64,000 nt of DNA. Origin: Azospirillum sp. B510. Lineage in GTDB: Bacteria > Pseudomonadota > Alphaproteobacteria > Azospirillales > Azospirillaceae. This document shows positions 26,750-35,915 of the stretch, one piece after another. Under the pieces are notes generated by a model. That model saw only the letters and a program-made list of their open reading frames with translations, was not told the DNA's origin and searched no databases. The DNA is taken from contig NC_013854.1 in NCBI RefSeq assembly GCF_000010725.1, forward strand, positions 1,703,001-1,767,000. The letters are read 5' to 3'. How positions within the stretch are numbered: the stretch's first letter is position 1; the number at the start of each line of letters is the position of its first letter. Both the position numbers and the translations under genes were made by a program.

Positions 26750-28370
26750 CTAGCCGCCTTTATTCACCAGGGTGGCGAGCGGTCTGGTCGCCGCGTTGAG
26801 ATGATCAACGTTGGGCTGTATGGGCGCGCGTCGTCGGCCGCCGCGCTGACGGCGGCGTGACGGTGTCGGAGTTGGTGGTGGAGGGGATTGGGTGACGGCT
26901 GGGGCACGCTGCCCCGGTGCTCAGCAGATGAGCCGGGGCATGCGGCCGAGGGCGAGGTGGATGATCGCCTGATCAGGCGCGCTGGTCGGCAGGTGCACCT
27001 TGATCTGCGTCTTCATCTCCACGATACGCGCGGCGGTCTTCACCAAGCGCAGCCGCAAGGTGTCGAATTGCACCGTGCGCCAGCGGGAGCGTTTCGGCAT
27101 CAGCGAGCGCAGGCTCCACAGCAGCCAGTACGCCCCGGCGTGCAGGAACAGGCGGAACTGGTTGGCCGTCGCCTTGGTGCAGGAGGTCCGGTCTGCGGCA
27201 AGGTGGGATTTCCAGGCTTTTATATGATTTTCCGCCTGTCCCCTCGCGCAATACAGGCCGGCATACAGCCAGCGACCCGTGCCGTGGCGTAGGTTGGTGA
27301 CGATGAAGCGGCTGTCGGTGCCCTGGTCTCCTGCCTCGACGCGCGCGACGATGCGGCGGACCCGGCTCCAGGTGCTGGCCCCGTCATAGAATTCCTTGAA
27401 GCGGCGCACCTTGTCGGCTCCGGGCATGGCCTGGAAGCGCGCCGCGGTGCTGGCCTCCAGCGTGGTGACGTGACGGCGCAGTGTGCTGCTGGTCGGCAGA
27501 CCGAGCACGTAGTCGAGCCCCTCCGCCTCGCACCAGTCCAGCACCTCCGGGCAGGCGTAATGGCCGTCGGCGCGCAGCAGGATCTCGGTCTTGGGCCAGT
27601 TTGCCCGAATGGCGCGGAGCAGGCGACGCAGGAAGGTCCGGATCTCCGTCCCCTTGGGCCGCTTGGCTGGGCGCAGCACAGCGGTGACAAAGCGGCCGTT
27701 GCCGTCGAAGACAACGATGGGCTGGAAGCCGTACTCGTCATAATGGGCGTTGAACAGGCGCAACTGCTGACCGCCATGCACCGTGTCGAAGGTGTCGTCT
27801 ACATCCAGCACGATGCGCTTGGGCACCTGGCGAAAGGACGCGCAGTAGAGATCGACCATGGCTCGGCCCATGCGCAGCAGTGCGCGGGTATCCGGCAGGT
27901 TCTCCAGGCGCGAGATGGTGGCTTGCGAGCAAAGGTCACGCTCGGACGGCAGGCGTTCCAGGGCCATCTTGAACAGCGGGTCGGAGCGTAGGCTGCCGGC
28001 GTCGTTGCCGTCCTCGTAGCCCGCCGCGATGGCCAGCAGGCGAAAGCCGATGATGTCGGCCAGCGAATGCACGGTGCGCGTTGGATCGCGCGGGTCCTCA
28101 ATACAGGCGGCCAGCCGATCGGCAATCCGCAGCCGCTTCGCCACCTCCCGCAGCACCAGCAGCCCGCCATCGGAGGACAGGCGGCCGCCATCAAAGCGCC
28201 CGATCACCGGCTTTCCAGCAACGGGTGACAGGCCGGGCAGCGGCAGGGTATGATCAACCATGGCGGGTGGGCGCTCCGGAAACGGCAGGAGTTGGCGTCA
28301 GCACCCAAATCCTACGGCCGCTCAACGGATGCCGCTACACCCGCCAACCCTCATGAATTTTCCCGGCTAG
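26750..28370 (-). mobile_element. IS1380-family insertion sequence
   Basis: An insertion of about 1.62 kb between thiY and a universal stress protein gene. The ends are imperfect inverted repeats: the left reads CTAGCCG, then ATTCA and AGGGTGGCG; the right, on the other strand, reads CTAGCCG, then ATTCA and AGGGTTGGCG. It encodes one transposase. I see no matching target duplication: the flanks are TTAC or TACC on the left and AGGG or GAGG on the right. The exact ends could be a few bases off. Confidence 0.82.
26921..28261 (-). CDS. IS1380-family transposase
   Basis: A 446-residue intact DDE transposase of the IS1380 (IS4-like) group, with the typical start KPVIGRFDGGRLSSDGGLLV, the first catalytic aspartate in RIVLDVDDTFDTVHG, the second in LLRADGHYACPEVL and the C-terminal YCARGQAENHIKAWK with the glutamate. 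The reading frame has no break, so the element may still be active. Confidence 0.95.
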   Translation of the reverse strand: MVDHTLPLPGLSPVAGKPVIGRFDGGRLSSDGGLLVLREVAKRLRIADRLAACIEDPRDPTRTVHSLADIIGFRLLAIAAGYEDGNDAGSLRSDPLFKMALERLPSERDLCSQATISRLENLPDTRALLRMGRAMVDLYCASFRQVPKRIVLDVDDTFDTVHGGQQLRLFNAHYDEYGFQPIVVFDGNGRFVTAVLRPAKRPKGTEIRTFLRRLLRAIRANWPKTEILLRADGHYACPEVLDWCEAEGLDYVLGLPTSSTLRRHVTTLEASTAARFQAMPGADKVRRFKEFYDGASTWSRVRRIVARVEAGDQGTDSRFIVTNLRHGTGRWLYAGLYCARGQAENHIKAWKSHLAADRTSCTKATANQFRLFLHAGAYWLLWSLRSLMPKRSRWRTVQFDTLRLRLVKTAARIVEMKTQIKVHLPTSAPDQAIIHLALGRMPRLIC

Positions 28371-28429
28371 AGGGAAATCGCTCCGCCGGCTGATGGTGGA
28401 CCAGGCGAAGAATTGGGAGACGCGAGGGC

Positions 28430-29257
28430 ATGCCGATCAAGACCATCCTGCTGCACATGGCCAATGACGACGCCCACGCCAGCCGTCTGGCGGTCGCCGC
28501 CGCGTTGGCCAAGCGCTTCTCCGCCCATATCCAGGCGCTCTACATCGCCACCCCGGTGTCAATGCCGGCCGGGGCGACCGGCCGTGCCGCCTCCTACGGC
28601 TATATGGCCGAGGCCACCGCCATCGCCCACGAGAATGCAGAGCGGATCGGACAGGAGGTCAGGCAGGCGCTCGACGGCCTGCCCTATGACTGGGCGGTCG
28701 AGGAAGGCGACCATGTCGATCTGCTGGCGGAGCGCGCGTCCTACGCCGATCTGGTCGTCGTCGCGCAATCGGCGGCGGTGCGGTCGGGCGAGCGGGTGTC
28801 GCTGCATCATATCCCGGACCGCCTGCCGATGGCGACCGCCACCCCGGTCCTGGTCCTGCCTCCCAGGCAAACGGCCGCCGCGGTCATCGGCCGCCATGTC
28901 CTGATCGCCTGGAAGAACAGCCGCGAATCGGCCCGCGCCGTCCGCGCCGCCATGCCCTTCCTCGAGGCGGCGGAGTCCGTCACCGTCCTGACCATCGAAC
29001 CGTTGGGAGTGCAAACCTGCGACGCCGCCGCCCTGGTCGAGTGGCTGCACCGCCACGGCATCGCCGCCCGCCCCCAGTCGGTCATCGCCTCGGGCGGCGA
29101 GGTCGGCGACATGATCCTGTCCTGCTGCGCCGACCAGGGCGCCGACCTGCTGGTGATGGGTGCCTATGGCCATTCCCGCCTGCGCGAGCTGGTGCTGGGC
29201 GGCGCCACCCGCAAGGTTCTGGAAGGCTTGAGCCTGCCGGCGTTGCTGGCGCATTGA
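28430..29257 (+). CDS. universal stress protein (tandem UspA)
   Basis: Two UspA-like halves in 275 residues. The first (1-145) lacks a clear ATP motif; the second ends with GAYGHSRLRELVLGGATRKV, the G-2x-G-9x-G(S/T) nucleotide-binding pattern. Such proteins aid survival under starvation or oxygen stress. GGGAG lies about ten bases upstream of the ATG. The IS1380 element ends 59 bases before the start and may have displaced the native promoter. Confidence 0.88.
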   Translation: MPIKTILLHMANDDAHASRLAVAAALAKRFSAHIQALYIATPVSMPAGATGRAASYGYMAEATAIAHENAERIGQEVRQALDGLPYDWAVEEGDHVDLLAERASYADLVVVAQSAAVRSGERVSLHHIPDRLPMATATPVLVLPPRQTAAAVIGRHVLIAWKNSRESARAVRAAMPFLEAAESVTVLTIEPLGVQTCDAAALVEWLHRHGIAARPQSVIASGGEVGDMILSCCADQGADLLVMGAYGHSRLRELVLGGATRKVLEGLSLPALLAH

Positions 29258-29262
29258 GGAGG

Positions 29263-29284
29263 CGGGCGCGCCGCAATGCGCCCG
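29263..29284. terminator. hairpin between convergent genes
   Basis: CGGGCGC (29263-29269) pairs with GCGCCCG (29278-29284) around an eight-base loop, between the stop codons of the universal stress protein and the phosphatase, followed by GCTCTTTCCC. Probably a two-way terminator. Confidence 0.55.
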
Positions 29285-29299
29285 GCTCTTTCCCTCAGA

Positions 29300-30112
29300 T
29301 CATCCGAACAATTGCTGGTGCAGCGCCTGCCAGCTCTCGCGGTCGGGCGCCAACAGAAGGCTGCCTTGCAGCAATCCCGGCCGATAGGGCGTGCCGTCGA
29401 TCAACGCCGAATAGCCGCCCGCTTCCGCGTGCAGCAGGACACCGGCGGCATGGTCCCACGGCATCAGCCGGTGATAGAGCGAATAATGCGCCCGCCGCTC
29501 CAGCAGCCGCAGATATTCCTGGGCGGCGCTCGACAAGCAGACCCGCGGCGCCAACCCGGCGCCGCGCTCCTCCAATTGCCGCGCCATTCCGTCGCTGCAA
29601 AAGCGGGTCGACAGCGCGCCGACCATCTCAGGCAACGGCACGGCGGGGGCGACCTCGACCCGGCCCCCATCCAACCAGGCCCCCCGCCCCTTCACCGCCG
29701 TCGCCATCCGGCCATCGACCGGGTCATGGATCCAGCCGGCCACCGTCTCGCCCTTGCAGGCGAGCGCCACGATCACCGCGAACATCGGCCGGCCCTGGGC
29801 GAAATTGATCGTGCCGTCCACCGGGTCGATGATCCAGACCGGATCGTCGCCGTGAATGCGGTCGAGCACGCGCTCGTCCTCCGACGCCGCCTCCTCGCCG
29901 ATGACACGGCTGCCCGGCAGCAGCGCCGACAAGGCTGGGGTCAGAGCCCGCTCCGCCGCCTCGTCCGCCAGCGTGACGAGGTCGGTCGGTCCGGTCTTCT
30001 GCCGGATACCGGAGGCGTCGAGCTTCTGGAAATAGGGCATGATCTCCGTTCGCGCGACGGAACGGATCAGGTCGGAGACGTGGTCGATGTCGGGAAGCGG
30101 GAAACCCGTCAT
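29300..30112 (-). CDS. inositol-monophosphatase family phosphatase
   Basis: A 270-residue Mg2+-dependent phosphatase with the family motifs RVIGEEA, WIIDPVDGTINF and MPWDHAAGVLLHAEAGG. Substrates of this family include inositol phosphate, histidinol phosphate and 3'-phosphoadenosine 5'-phosphate; the sequence alone does not decide. AGAGG is ten bases before the ATG. It starts 37 bases after the end of the proline-rich secreted protein gene on the same strand. Confidence 0.88.
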   Translation of the reverse strand: MTGFPLPDIDHVSDLIRSVARTEIMPYFQKLDASGIRQKTGPTDLVTLADEAAERALTPALSALLPGSRVIGEEAASEDERVLDRIHGDDPVWIIDPVDGTINFAQGRPMFAVIVALACKGETVAGWIHDPVDGRMATAVKGRGAWLDGGRVEVAPAVPLPEMVGALSTRFCSDGMARQLEERGAGLAPRVCLSSAAQEYLRLLERRAHYSLYHRLMPWDHAAGVLLHAEAGGYSALIDGTPYRPGLLQGSLLLAPDRESWQALHQQLFG

Positions 30113-30149
30113 GATGGAAAGGCCTCTTATGGCTTGAGGATATGGCGGA

Positions 30150-30746
30150 TCAACGCTTCGCCGCCGGCTTGCCGCCGGGCGCGCTGTCCAGCTTCAACAT
30201 GGGATCACCGCCCTTCGGGTCGGTCAGCAGCACCTTGCCGTCAAGCCCGCTGTCCTTCAGCGCCTTCGACAGGCCATCCAGGGTGGCACGGTCGGCCGCC
30301 GCCGCCGCCGCTTCCTTCGCGGGATCGGGTGCCGGGGGTGGCACGGGGCCGCCCACCGCCGGTTGGCGCGGCGCCTTGGGATCGGGAGGGGGGGGCGGGG
30401 ATGGAGTCCCGGCGGTTTCCTTCTCCGGCTCCGGCGGAGGTGGCGGCGGAGGTTGCCAAAGGCGGAAACAGTCGGTGAAGGCCGGCTGCTTGCACTCCTT
30501 GAGCAGTCCGGCGGCATCCGGCGCCATGACCTGTGGTTCGTCGGGAGCGACCGACAGCGGCTTCGGCGGCGGCGGAATCGGGTCTTCGGGCGGCACCTCC
30601 GGTTCCTCGACATAGCCGGGCGGCAGCGGCATAGCCGGACGCACCGGTTGCGCCGCCAGAGGCGGGGCGACCGCCAGCAGCAGCGACAGCGCCGGCGGCA
30701 GGAGAGCAGCGCCGGTCAGAACGGGGCGGGAAGGGAAACGGGGCAC
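30150..30746 (-). CDS. unknown exported proline-rich protein
   Basis: The 198-residue product has a likely signal peptide (LLPPALSLLLAVAPPLAAQ). Proline-rich blocks follow, including seven consecutive prolines and a PSPPPPPDPK segment, separated by a short cysteine-containing region (LLKECKQPAFTDCFRLWQ). The C-terminal 50 residues are likely helical. I do not recognise a domain. Translation starts at a GTG. It probably lies in the periplasm and shares a transcript with the phosphatase gene. Confidence 0.65.
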   Translation of the reverse strand: MPRFPSRPVLTGAALLPPALSLLLAVAPPLAAQPVRPAMPLPPGYVEEPEVPPEDPIPPPPKPLSVAPDEPQVMAPDAAGLLKECKQPAFTDCFRLWQPPPPPPPEPEKETAGTPSPPPPPDPKAPRQPAVGGPVPPPAPDPAKEAAAAAADRATLDGLSKALKDSGLDGKVLLTDPKGGDPMLKLDSAPGGKPAAKR

Positions 30747-30806
30747 GACGGAACCGCGGCGATGGCGAAGGCCTCATTATGGCCTGCCATCGCCGGCGCC
30801 GTCATC

Positions 30807-30862
30807 CCTCAAGCGCATAGGGCCTCAAGCGCATAGGGCCTCAAGCGCAGGGCCTCAAGCGT
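30807..30862. repeat. short tandem repeat
   Basis: The 16-base unit CCTCAAGCGCATAGGG occurs twice in tandem (30807-30838), followed by a 14-base shortened copy and a partial fourth copy. It lies between two leftward genes and looks like slipped-strand expansion. Confidence 0.85.
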
Positions 30863-30876
30863 GTGGCGATCCGCCG

Positions 30877-31191
30877 TCAGGCGGCGGCACGATGTTCGTG
30901 GTGGCTTTTGCCGGCGAATCCGGACGAACGCCGGCCGTCACCATACCCCCACGCCGCCAGTTCACGGCAGATCGCCGCGATCTTCGCACCTTCGTCGGCA
31001 TTCGGCTCCCGCTCGGCCGCCGCGTCGATCAGGCGCATCAGCGTCGCCCGGCCCTCCGGACTGCGCGAAAGCTCCTGCAACCGCAGCAGAGCCGCCCCCG
31101 GCGGCAACTTCTCCTCACGGGCGACGAGCGCCACCTGATCGGCGAGGAAGGCCGTGATCGAGAAACAGGATGGATCGGTTTGCAACCGCAT
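30877..31191 (-). CDS. unknown small protein
   Basis: A 104-residue protein of mostly helical character (FLADQVALVAREEKLPPGAA, then AAICRELAAWGYGDGR). GAGGAGG lies seven bases before the ATG, an excellent ribosome binding site that supports a real gene. No domain is recognised. The tail is basic with several histidines. It stands alone downstream of hflX on the same strand with about 165 bases between. Confidence 0.65.
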   Translation of the reverse strand: MRLQTDPSCFSITAFLADQVALVAREEKLPPGAALLRLQELSRSPEGRATLMRLIDAAAEREPNADEGAKIAAICRELAAWGYGDGRRSSGFAGKSHHEHRAAA

Positions 31192-31356
31192 GGTCAGTCC
31201 TCCTCAAAAGGGGGAGCACAACCGCTCCAATCCCATCATCGGACCCCGAGGGGGAAATGACCACGCCGCAATCGTCTTAAGACCGGAGTGGGGTGCGACA
31301 GGTCATAGCCCCGGACCGCACCCCTTTCCGTTTGGTCAGTCCGCCGACGGCACCGC

Positions 31357-32689
<1,333 letters not shown>

Positions 32690-32703
<14 letters not shown>

Positions 32704-32938
32704 CTTCCTTGGGCGGCTCGAAAAGTTGAATGGGATGGGCCGGCATGACGGTCGAAATCGCATGCTTGTAGACGAGCTGGGAGTGCGCGTCGCGCCGCAG
32801 CAGTACGGAGAAATTGTCGAACCAAGTGATGATGCCCTGGAGTTTCACGCCGTTCACGAGAAAGACGGTTACGGGAGTCTTATTCTTACGGACGTGGTTC
32901 AAAAACACGTCCTGCACGTTTTGGCTTTTTTCAGACAT
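32690..32938 (-). CDS. hfq: RNA chaperone Hfq
   Basis: An 82-residue Hfq with the Sm1 region [20 protein letters not shown], the variant [20 protein letters not shown] and the Sm2 motif LVYKHAIST. Hfq hexamers help small RNAs pair with mRNA and are known to affect nitrogen-fixation control in related bacteria. AAGGGGG lies eight bases before the ATG. The hfq-hflX order following ntrYX is common in alphaproteobacteria. Confidence 0.97.
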
Positions 32939-33001
32939 TTTTCATGCCCCCTTCTTCAATGTTCTTGGGACCCCTAATTCTTAGGCGGTCCGCTCCCCGT
33001 T

Positions 33002-33730
33002 TCACGGTGTAGGTTTGGCAGACACAGAGACCGACTCGACAGCCGCTCGCAGGGATATGGTATCACCATCGCCGTCAACCAAGCCATACAGGACGCGGTG
33101 AAGCGCTGTGCAGTCGGTGTGGCGATGGGCGGGCGGATGACGGTCGAAACCGCTCCCCTCGCCCTGCCCTATTAGCACCGGAACGAGCCCGGCGCCATGG
33201 GCGCATTCCATGTCGATGTCGGCGTCGCCGAGAAACCAGACATGCAGTCCCGGTTCGATGCCCGCCGGTTCAAGCGCCATCCGCACCGGGGCGAGGTGCG
33301 GCTTGTCGAATTCGGCATCCTGGGCGCCGACCAGCCTGCCGAAATAGCGGGTCCAGCCCAGCGCCTCGGCCTCCGCCCGCAGGAACTTGCCATTCTTGTT
33401 GGACACCACCGCCTGATAGACGCCGCGCTCGTGCAAATGGGCCAGCAGCGCTTGCGCACCCGGCAGCGGCTTCAGCCCGTCGAGATGGTGGGCGGCGAAA
33501 TAGCCGTAGAACAGGTCGCGCGCCTCGGTCCAGCGCTCGCCGAAGATGCCCGGAAAACTGTCGCGCAGCGACGCCTTGATCCGCTCGCGCGCCTCCTCGG
33601 CAGTCCAGGGATCGAAGCCGAAGGAGACCAGCGCATGATTCAGCGCCGCGCGCACGGTGTCCCAGTTGCTGACCAGGGTGTTGTCCCAGTCATAGAGAAC
33701 GGCGCGCGGCAGGGTGATGGGGACGGACAA
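33002..33730 (-). CDS. HAD-family phosphatase
   Basis: A 242-residue HAD hydrolase with motif I YDWDNTLV, motif II VVSNKNG and motif III/IV FDKPHLAPV and FLGDADIDMECA. The cap domain is helical, as in phosphoglycolate phosphatase and related small-molecule phosphatases; the substrate is unknown. Translation starts at a TTG (33730) with GGAG seven bases upstream. It lies 63 bases before hfq and 36 bases after vapC on the same strand. Confidence 0.85.
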   Translation of the reverse strand: MSVPITLPRAVLYDWDNTLVSNWDTVRAALNHALVSFGFDPWTAEEARERIKASLRDSFPGIFGERWTEARDLFYGYFAAHHLDGLKPLPGAQALLAHLHERGVYQAVVSNKNGKFLRAEAEALGWTRYFGRLVGAQDAEFDKPHLAPVRMALEPAGIEPGLHVWFLGDADIDMECAHGAGLVPVLIGQGEGSGFDRHPPAHRHTDCTALHRVLYGLVDGDGDTISLRAAVESVSVSAKPTP

Positions 33731-33766
33731 GGGAATGCTCCGGTCAAATCGGCAGAGGCCATGAAT

Positions 33767-34174
33767 TCAGCAAGGATGTACCCGGATGGTCCCCGATGCG
33801 GCGGCATAATCATGGATCAGCCTGTCCCGGGTCATGAGAGGGACTCCGAGTTCGCGGGCCGTGGCGATCAGCAGCCGGTCGGCCGGGTCGCCATGCAAAG
33901 GCTCCGGCAGACTTGACGCGCCGAGCGCCGCATCCAGCGAAAGCGGCAGACAGCGCAACCCGGCAGCGGCAAGAAACCGCTGCATCCAGGCCGCAGGTTC
34001 GAGATCCAGGCGAATTCGCCCCTTGCGCACCAGCGTTCCGATCTCCCATGCGGAGACCGTGGAGACAAGAAGCCCTCCGGCCAGCCTCTCCCCCTCTATA
34101 CGCTCGCGTGCGAGGGAAGAAAGCTCGATCCCGGCATCGAGCCAAAGGATGGCATGGGTATCGAGAAGGATCAT
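33767..34174 (-). CDS. PIN-domain toxin (VapC-like)
   Basis: A PIN-domain ribonuclease of 135 residues starting MILLDTHAILWLD. The catalytic acidic residues are Asp-5, the Glu of SAWEIGTL, and the Asp residues in HGDPADRLLIATARE and MTRDRLI. It belongs to the VapC-like toxins that cleave RNA when free of antitoxin. It begins seven bases after the antitoxin stop codon, with no ribosome binding site of its own, which indicates coupled translation. Confidence 0.88.
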   Translation of the reverse strand: MILLDTHAILWLDAGIELSSLARERIEGERLAGGLLVSTVSAWEIGTLVRKGRIRLDLEPAAWMQRFLAAAGLRCLPLSLDAALGASSLPEPLHGDPADRLLIATARELGVPLMTRDRLIHDYAAASGTIRVHPC

Positions 34175-34181
34175 GGGGCGG

Positions 34182-34451
34182 TCACCGGTGAAGGATCCCG
34201 CGCTCGGCATCGAGGATGTCGTCGTCAAAGGTCGGCTGGGTCAGATCATGGTCGCCGACCACCTCCACCGAACCGGGATGGGCGCCGAATAGTGGCGGCA
34301 ACGCGCGATCCGGGGGATTCAGTTCCGCCACGGGGCGGCCGTGCCGGGTGACCACGATCTTGGCGACGCGACGGTCCTCCAGATCATCGAACAGCGACAG
34401 GCACTTCGCCTTGAATTCAGTCACACTGACCGTGACGACCGGCAACCCCAT
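34182..34451 (-). CDS. Phd/YefM-type antitoxin
   Basis: An 89-residue antitoxin with the Phd/YefM N-terminal fold (VTVSVTEFKAKCLSLFDDLE, then VVTRHGRPVAEL). It should bind the PIN toxin encoded directly downstream and repress the shared promoter. GGAGG lies five bases before the ATG. The C-terminal part is acidic, as expected for toxin neutralisation. The two-gene module sits between ntrX and the HAD-hfq-hflX genes. Confidence 0.87.
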   Translation of the reverse strand: MGLPVVTVSVTEFKAKCLSLFDDLEDRRVAKIVVTRHGRPVAELNPPDRALPPLFGAHPGSVEVVGDHDLTQPTFDDDILDAERGILHR

Positions 34452-34467
34452 CGCGGCCTCCGTGAAA

Positions 34468-34487
34468 TGGTCAATCTTATATGACCA
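34468..34487 (-). promoter_or_regulatory. palindromic operator over the toxin-antitoxin promoter
   Basis: TGGTCA (34468-34473) and TGACCA (34482-34487) form an inverted repeat around ATCTTATA, which on the leftward strand supplies a TATAAGAT -10 box 17-36 bases before the antitoxin start. This is the expected place for autoregulation by a Phd-type antitoxin. Confidence 0.6.
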
Positions 34488-34514
34488 GTTCGACGTCGCC
34501 GCGCAAGGGACGGA

Positions 34515-35915
34515 TCACTCGATGAACATCTTGCCCTTCTCGCTGCCATGGACGCCCAGCGACTTCAGCTTGCGGTGAAGGGCGGAGCGTTCCATGCCGA
34601 CGAAGGACGCGGTGCGCGAGATGTTGCCGCCGAAGCGGGTGACCTGGGCCAGCAGATATTCGCGCTCGAACACCTCGCGCGCCTCGCGCAGCGGCAGCCC
34701 CATGATCTCGCCGCCCTTGTCCCATTTCAGCACCGTCGGCGTGATCGCGCCGATCTCCGGCGGCAGGGTGTCAGCGCGGATCGGCTCCTTCGGATCGCCA
34801 TGGGCCATGATCAGCAGCCAGTCGACGACATTGCGCAGTTGGCGCACATTGCCCGGCCAGTCATAGGCCTGGAGGGCGGCCATCGCGTCCTCGCCGAATT
34901 CGCGGACCGGCAGGCCCGACGCCTCGGCGGACCGCTGCATGAAATGGCGGGCCAGCACCGGGATGTCCTCGCGGCGCTCGGCCAGCGACGGCACCCGGAT
35001 CGGCACCACCGACAGGCGGTAGAACAGATCCTGGCGGAAGCGCCCCTGCTCGATCTCCGCCTGGAGATCGCGGTTGGAGGTGGCGATGACGCGGACATCG
35101 ACCTCGACCCGCTGGCCACCGCCGACCCGCTCGAACACCTGTTCCTGCAAGGCGCGGACGATCTTGCCCTGGGTTTCCAGCGGCATGTCGGCGACCTCGT
35201 CCAACAGCAGCGTGCCGCCATGGGCCTGCTCGAAGGTACCGATCTTGCGGCCGGTGCCATCGACGCCGGCCTCGGTGCCGAACAGCTCCATCTCCAGCCG
35301 CTCGGGCCGCATGGTGGCGCAGTTCAGCCCGACGAAGGGGCCGCCGGCCCGGCGCGAGCGGGCATGGATCAGGCGGGCGACCACCTCCTTGCCGGCGCCG
35401 GCGGGGCCGGAGATCAGCACGCGGCTGCCGGTCGGCGCCACCCTGTCGATCGACTGGCGCACCTGATTGACGGCGGAGGAGCGGCCGATCAGCTCGACAT
35501 CGCCGCCGGCGCGCAGCTTCAGCTCCTGGTTCTCGCGCTTCAGCCGCGCCGCCTCGATGGCGCGTTCCACCATCAGCAGCAGCCGGTCGGCCTTGAACGG
35601 CTTTTCGATGAAGTCGTAGGCGCCGATCTTGATCGCCTGGACGGCGGTCTCGATGTTGCCATGGCCGGAGATCATGATGACCGGCAGGTTGCCATGGTCC
35701 CGCATCAACTGCTCCAGGATCTGCAAGCCGTCCAGCCTGCTGCCCTGCAACCAGATGTCGAGCACGACAAGGCTCGGCCGGCGCGCCGCGACCTGGGCGA
35801 AGGCCTGATCGGCATCGGCGGCCTCGCGCGTCTTGATGCCTTCGTCGTTCAGGATGCCGGCTATCAGCATCCGGATATCGGCCTCGTCATCGACGATCAG
35901 AATGTCATGCGCCAT
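34515..35915 (-). CDS. ntrX: nitrogen response regulator NtrX
   Basis: NtrX with three domains in 466 residues: receiver (phospho-Asp in VVLDIWLQG), AAA+ domain (Walker [11 protein letters not shown], Walker [12 protein letters not shown]) and Fis-type helix-turn-helix ([20 protein letters not shown]). The GAFTGA loop that contacts sigma-54 is missing: the site reads [20 protein letters not shown]. The protein probably binds DNA without activating sigma-54 in the classical way, a trait reported for alphaproteobacterial NtrX proteins. The gene overlaps the end of ntrY by 11 bases. Confidence 0.95.
   Translation of the reverse strand: MAHDILIVDDEADIRMLIAGILNDEGIKTREAADADQAFAQVAARRPSLVVLDIWLQGSRLDGLQILEQLMRDHGNLPVIMISGHGNIETAVQAIKIGAYDFIEKPFKADRLLLMVERAIEAARLKRENQELKLRAGGDVELIGRSSAVNQVRQSIDRVAPTGSRVLISGPAGAGKEVVARLIHARSRRAGGPFVGLNCATMRPERLEMELFGTEAGVDGTGRKIGTFEQAHGGTLLLDEVADMPLETQGKIVRALQEQVFERVGGGQRVEVDVRVIATSNRDLQAEIEQGRFRQDLFYRLSVVPIRVPSLAERREDIPVLARHFMQRSAEASGLPVREFGEDAMAALQAYDWPGNVRQLRNVVDWLLIMAHGDPKEPIRADTLPPEIGAITPTVLKWDKGGEIMGLPLREAREVFEREYLLAQVTRFGGNISRTASFVGMERSALHRKLKSLGVHGSEKGKMFIE

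Noticed and set aside
26740-28380. Target-site duplication around the IS1380 element
   Set aside because: The 4-6 bases flanking each end do not match under any of the plausible end positions.
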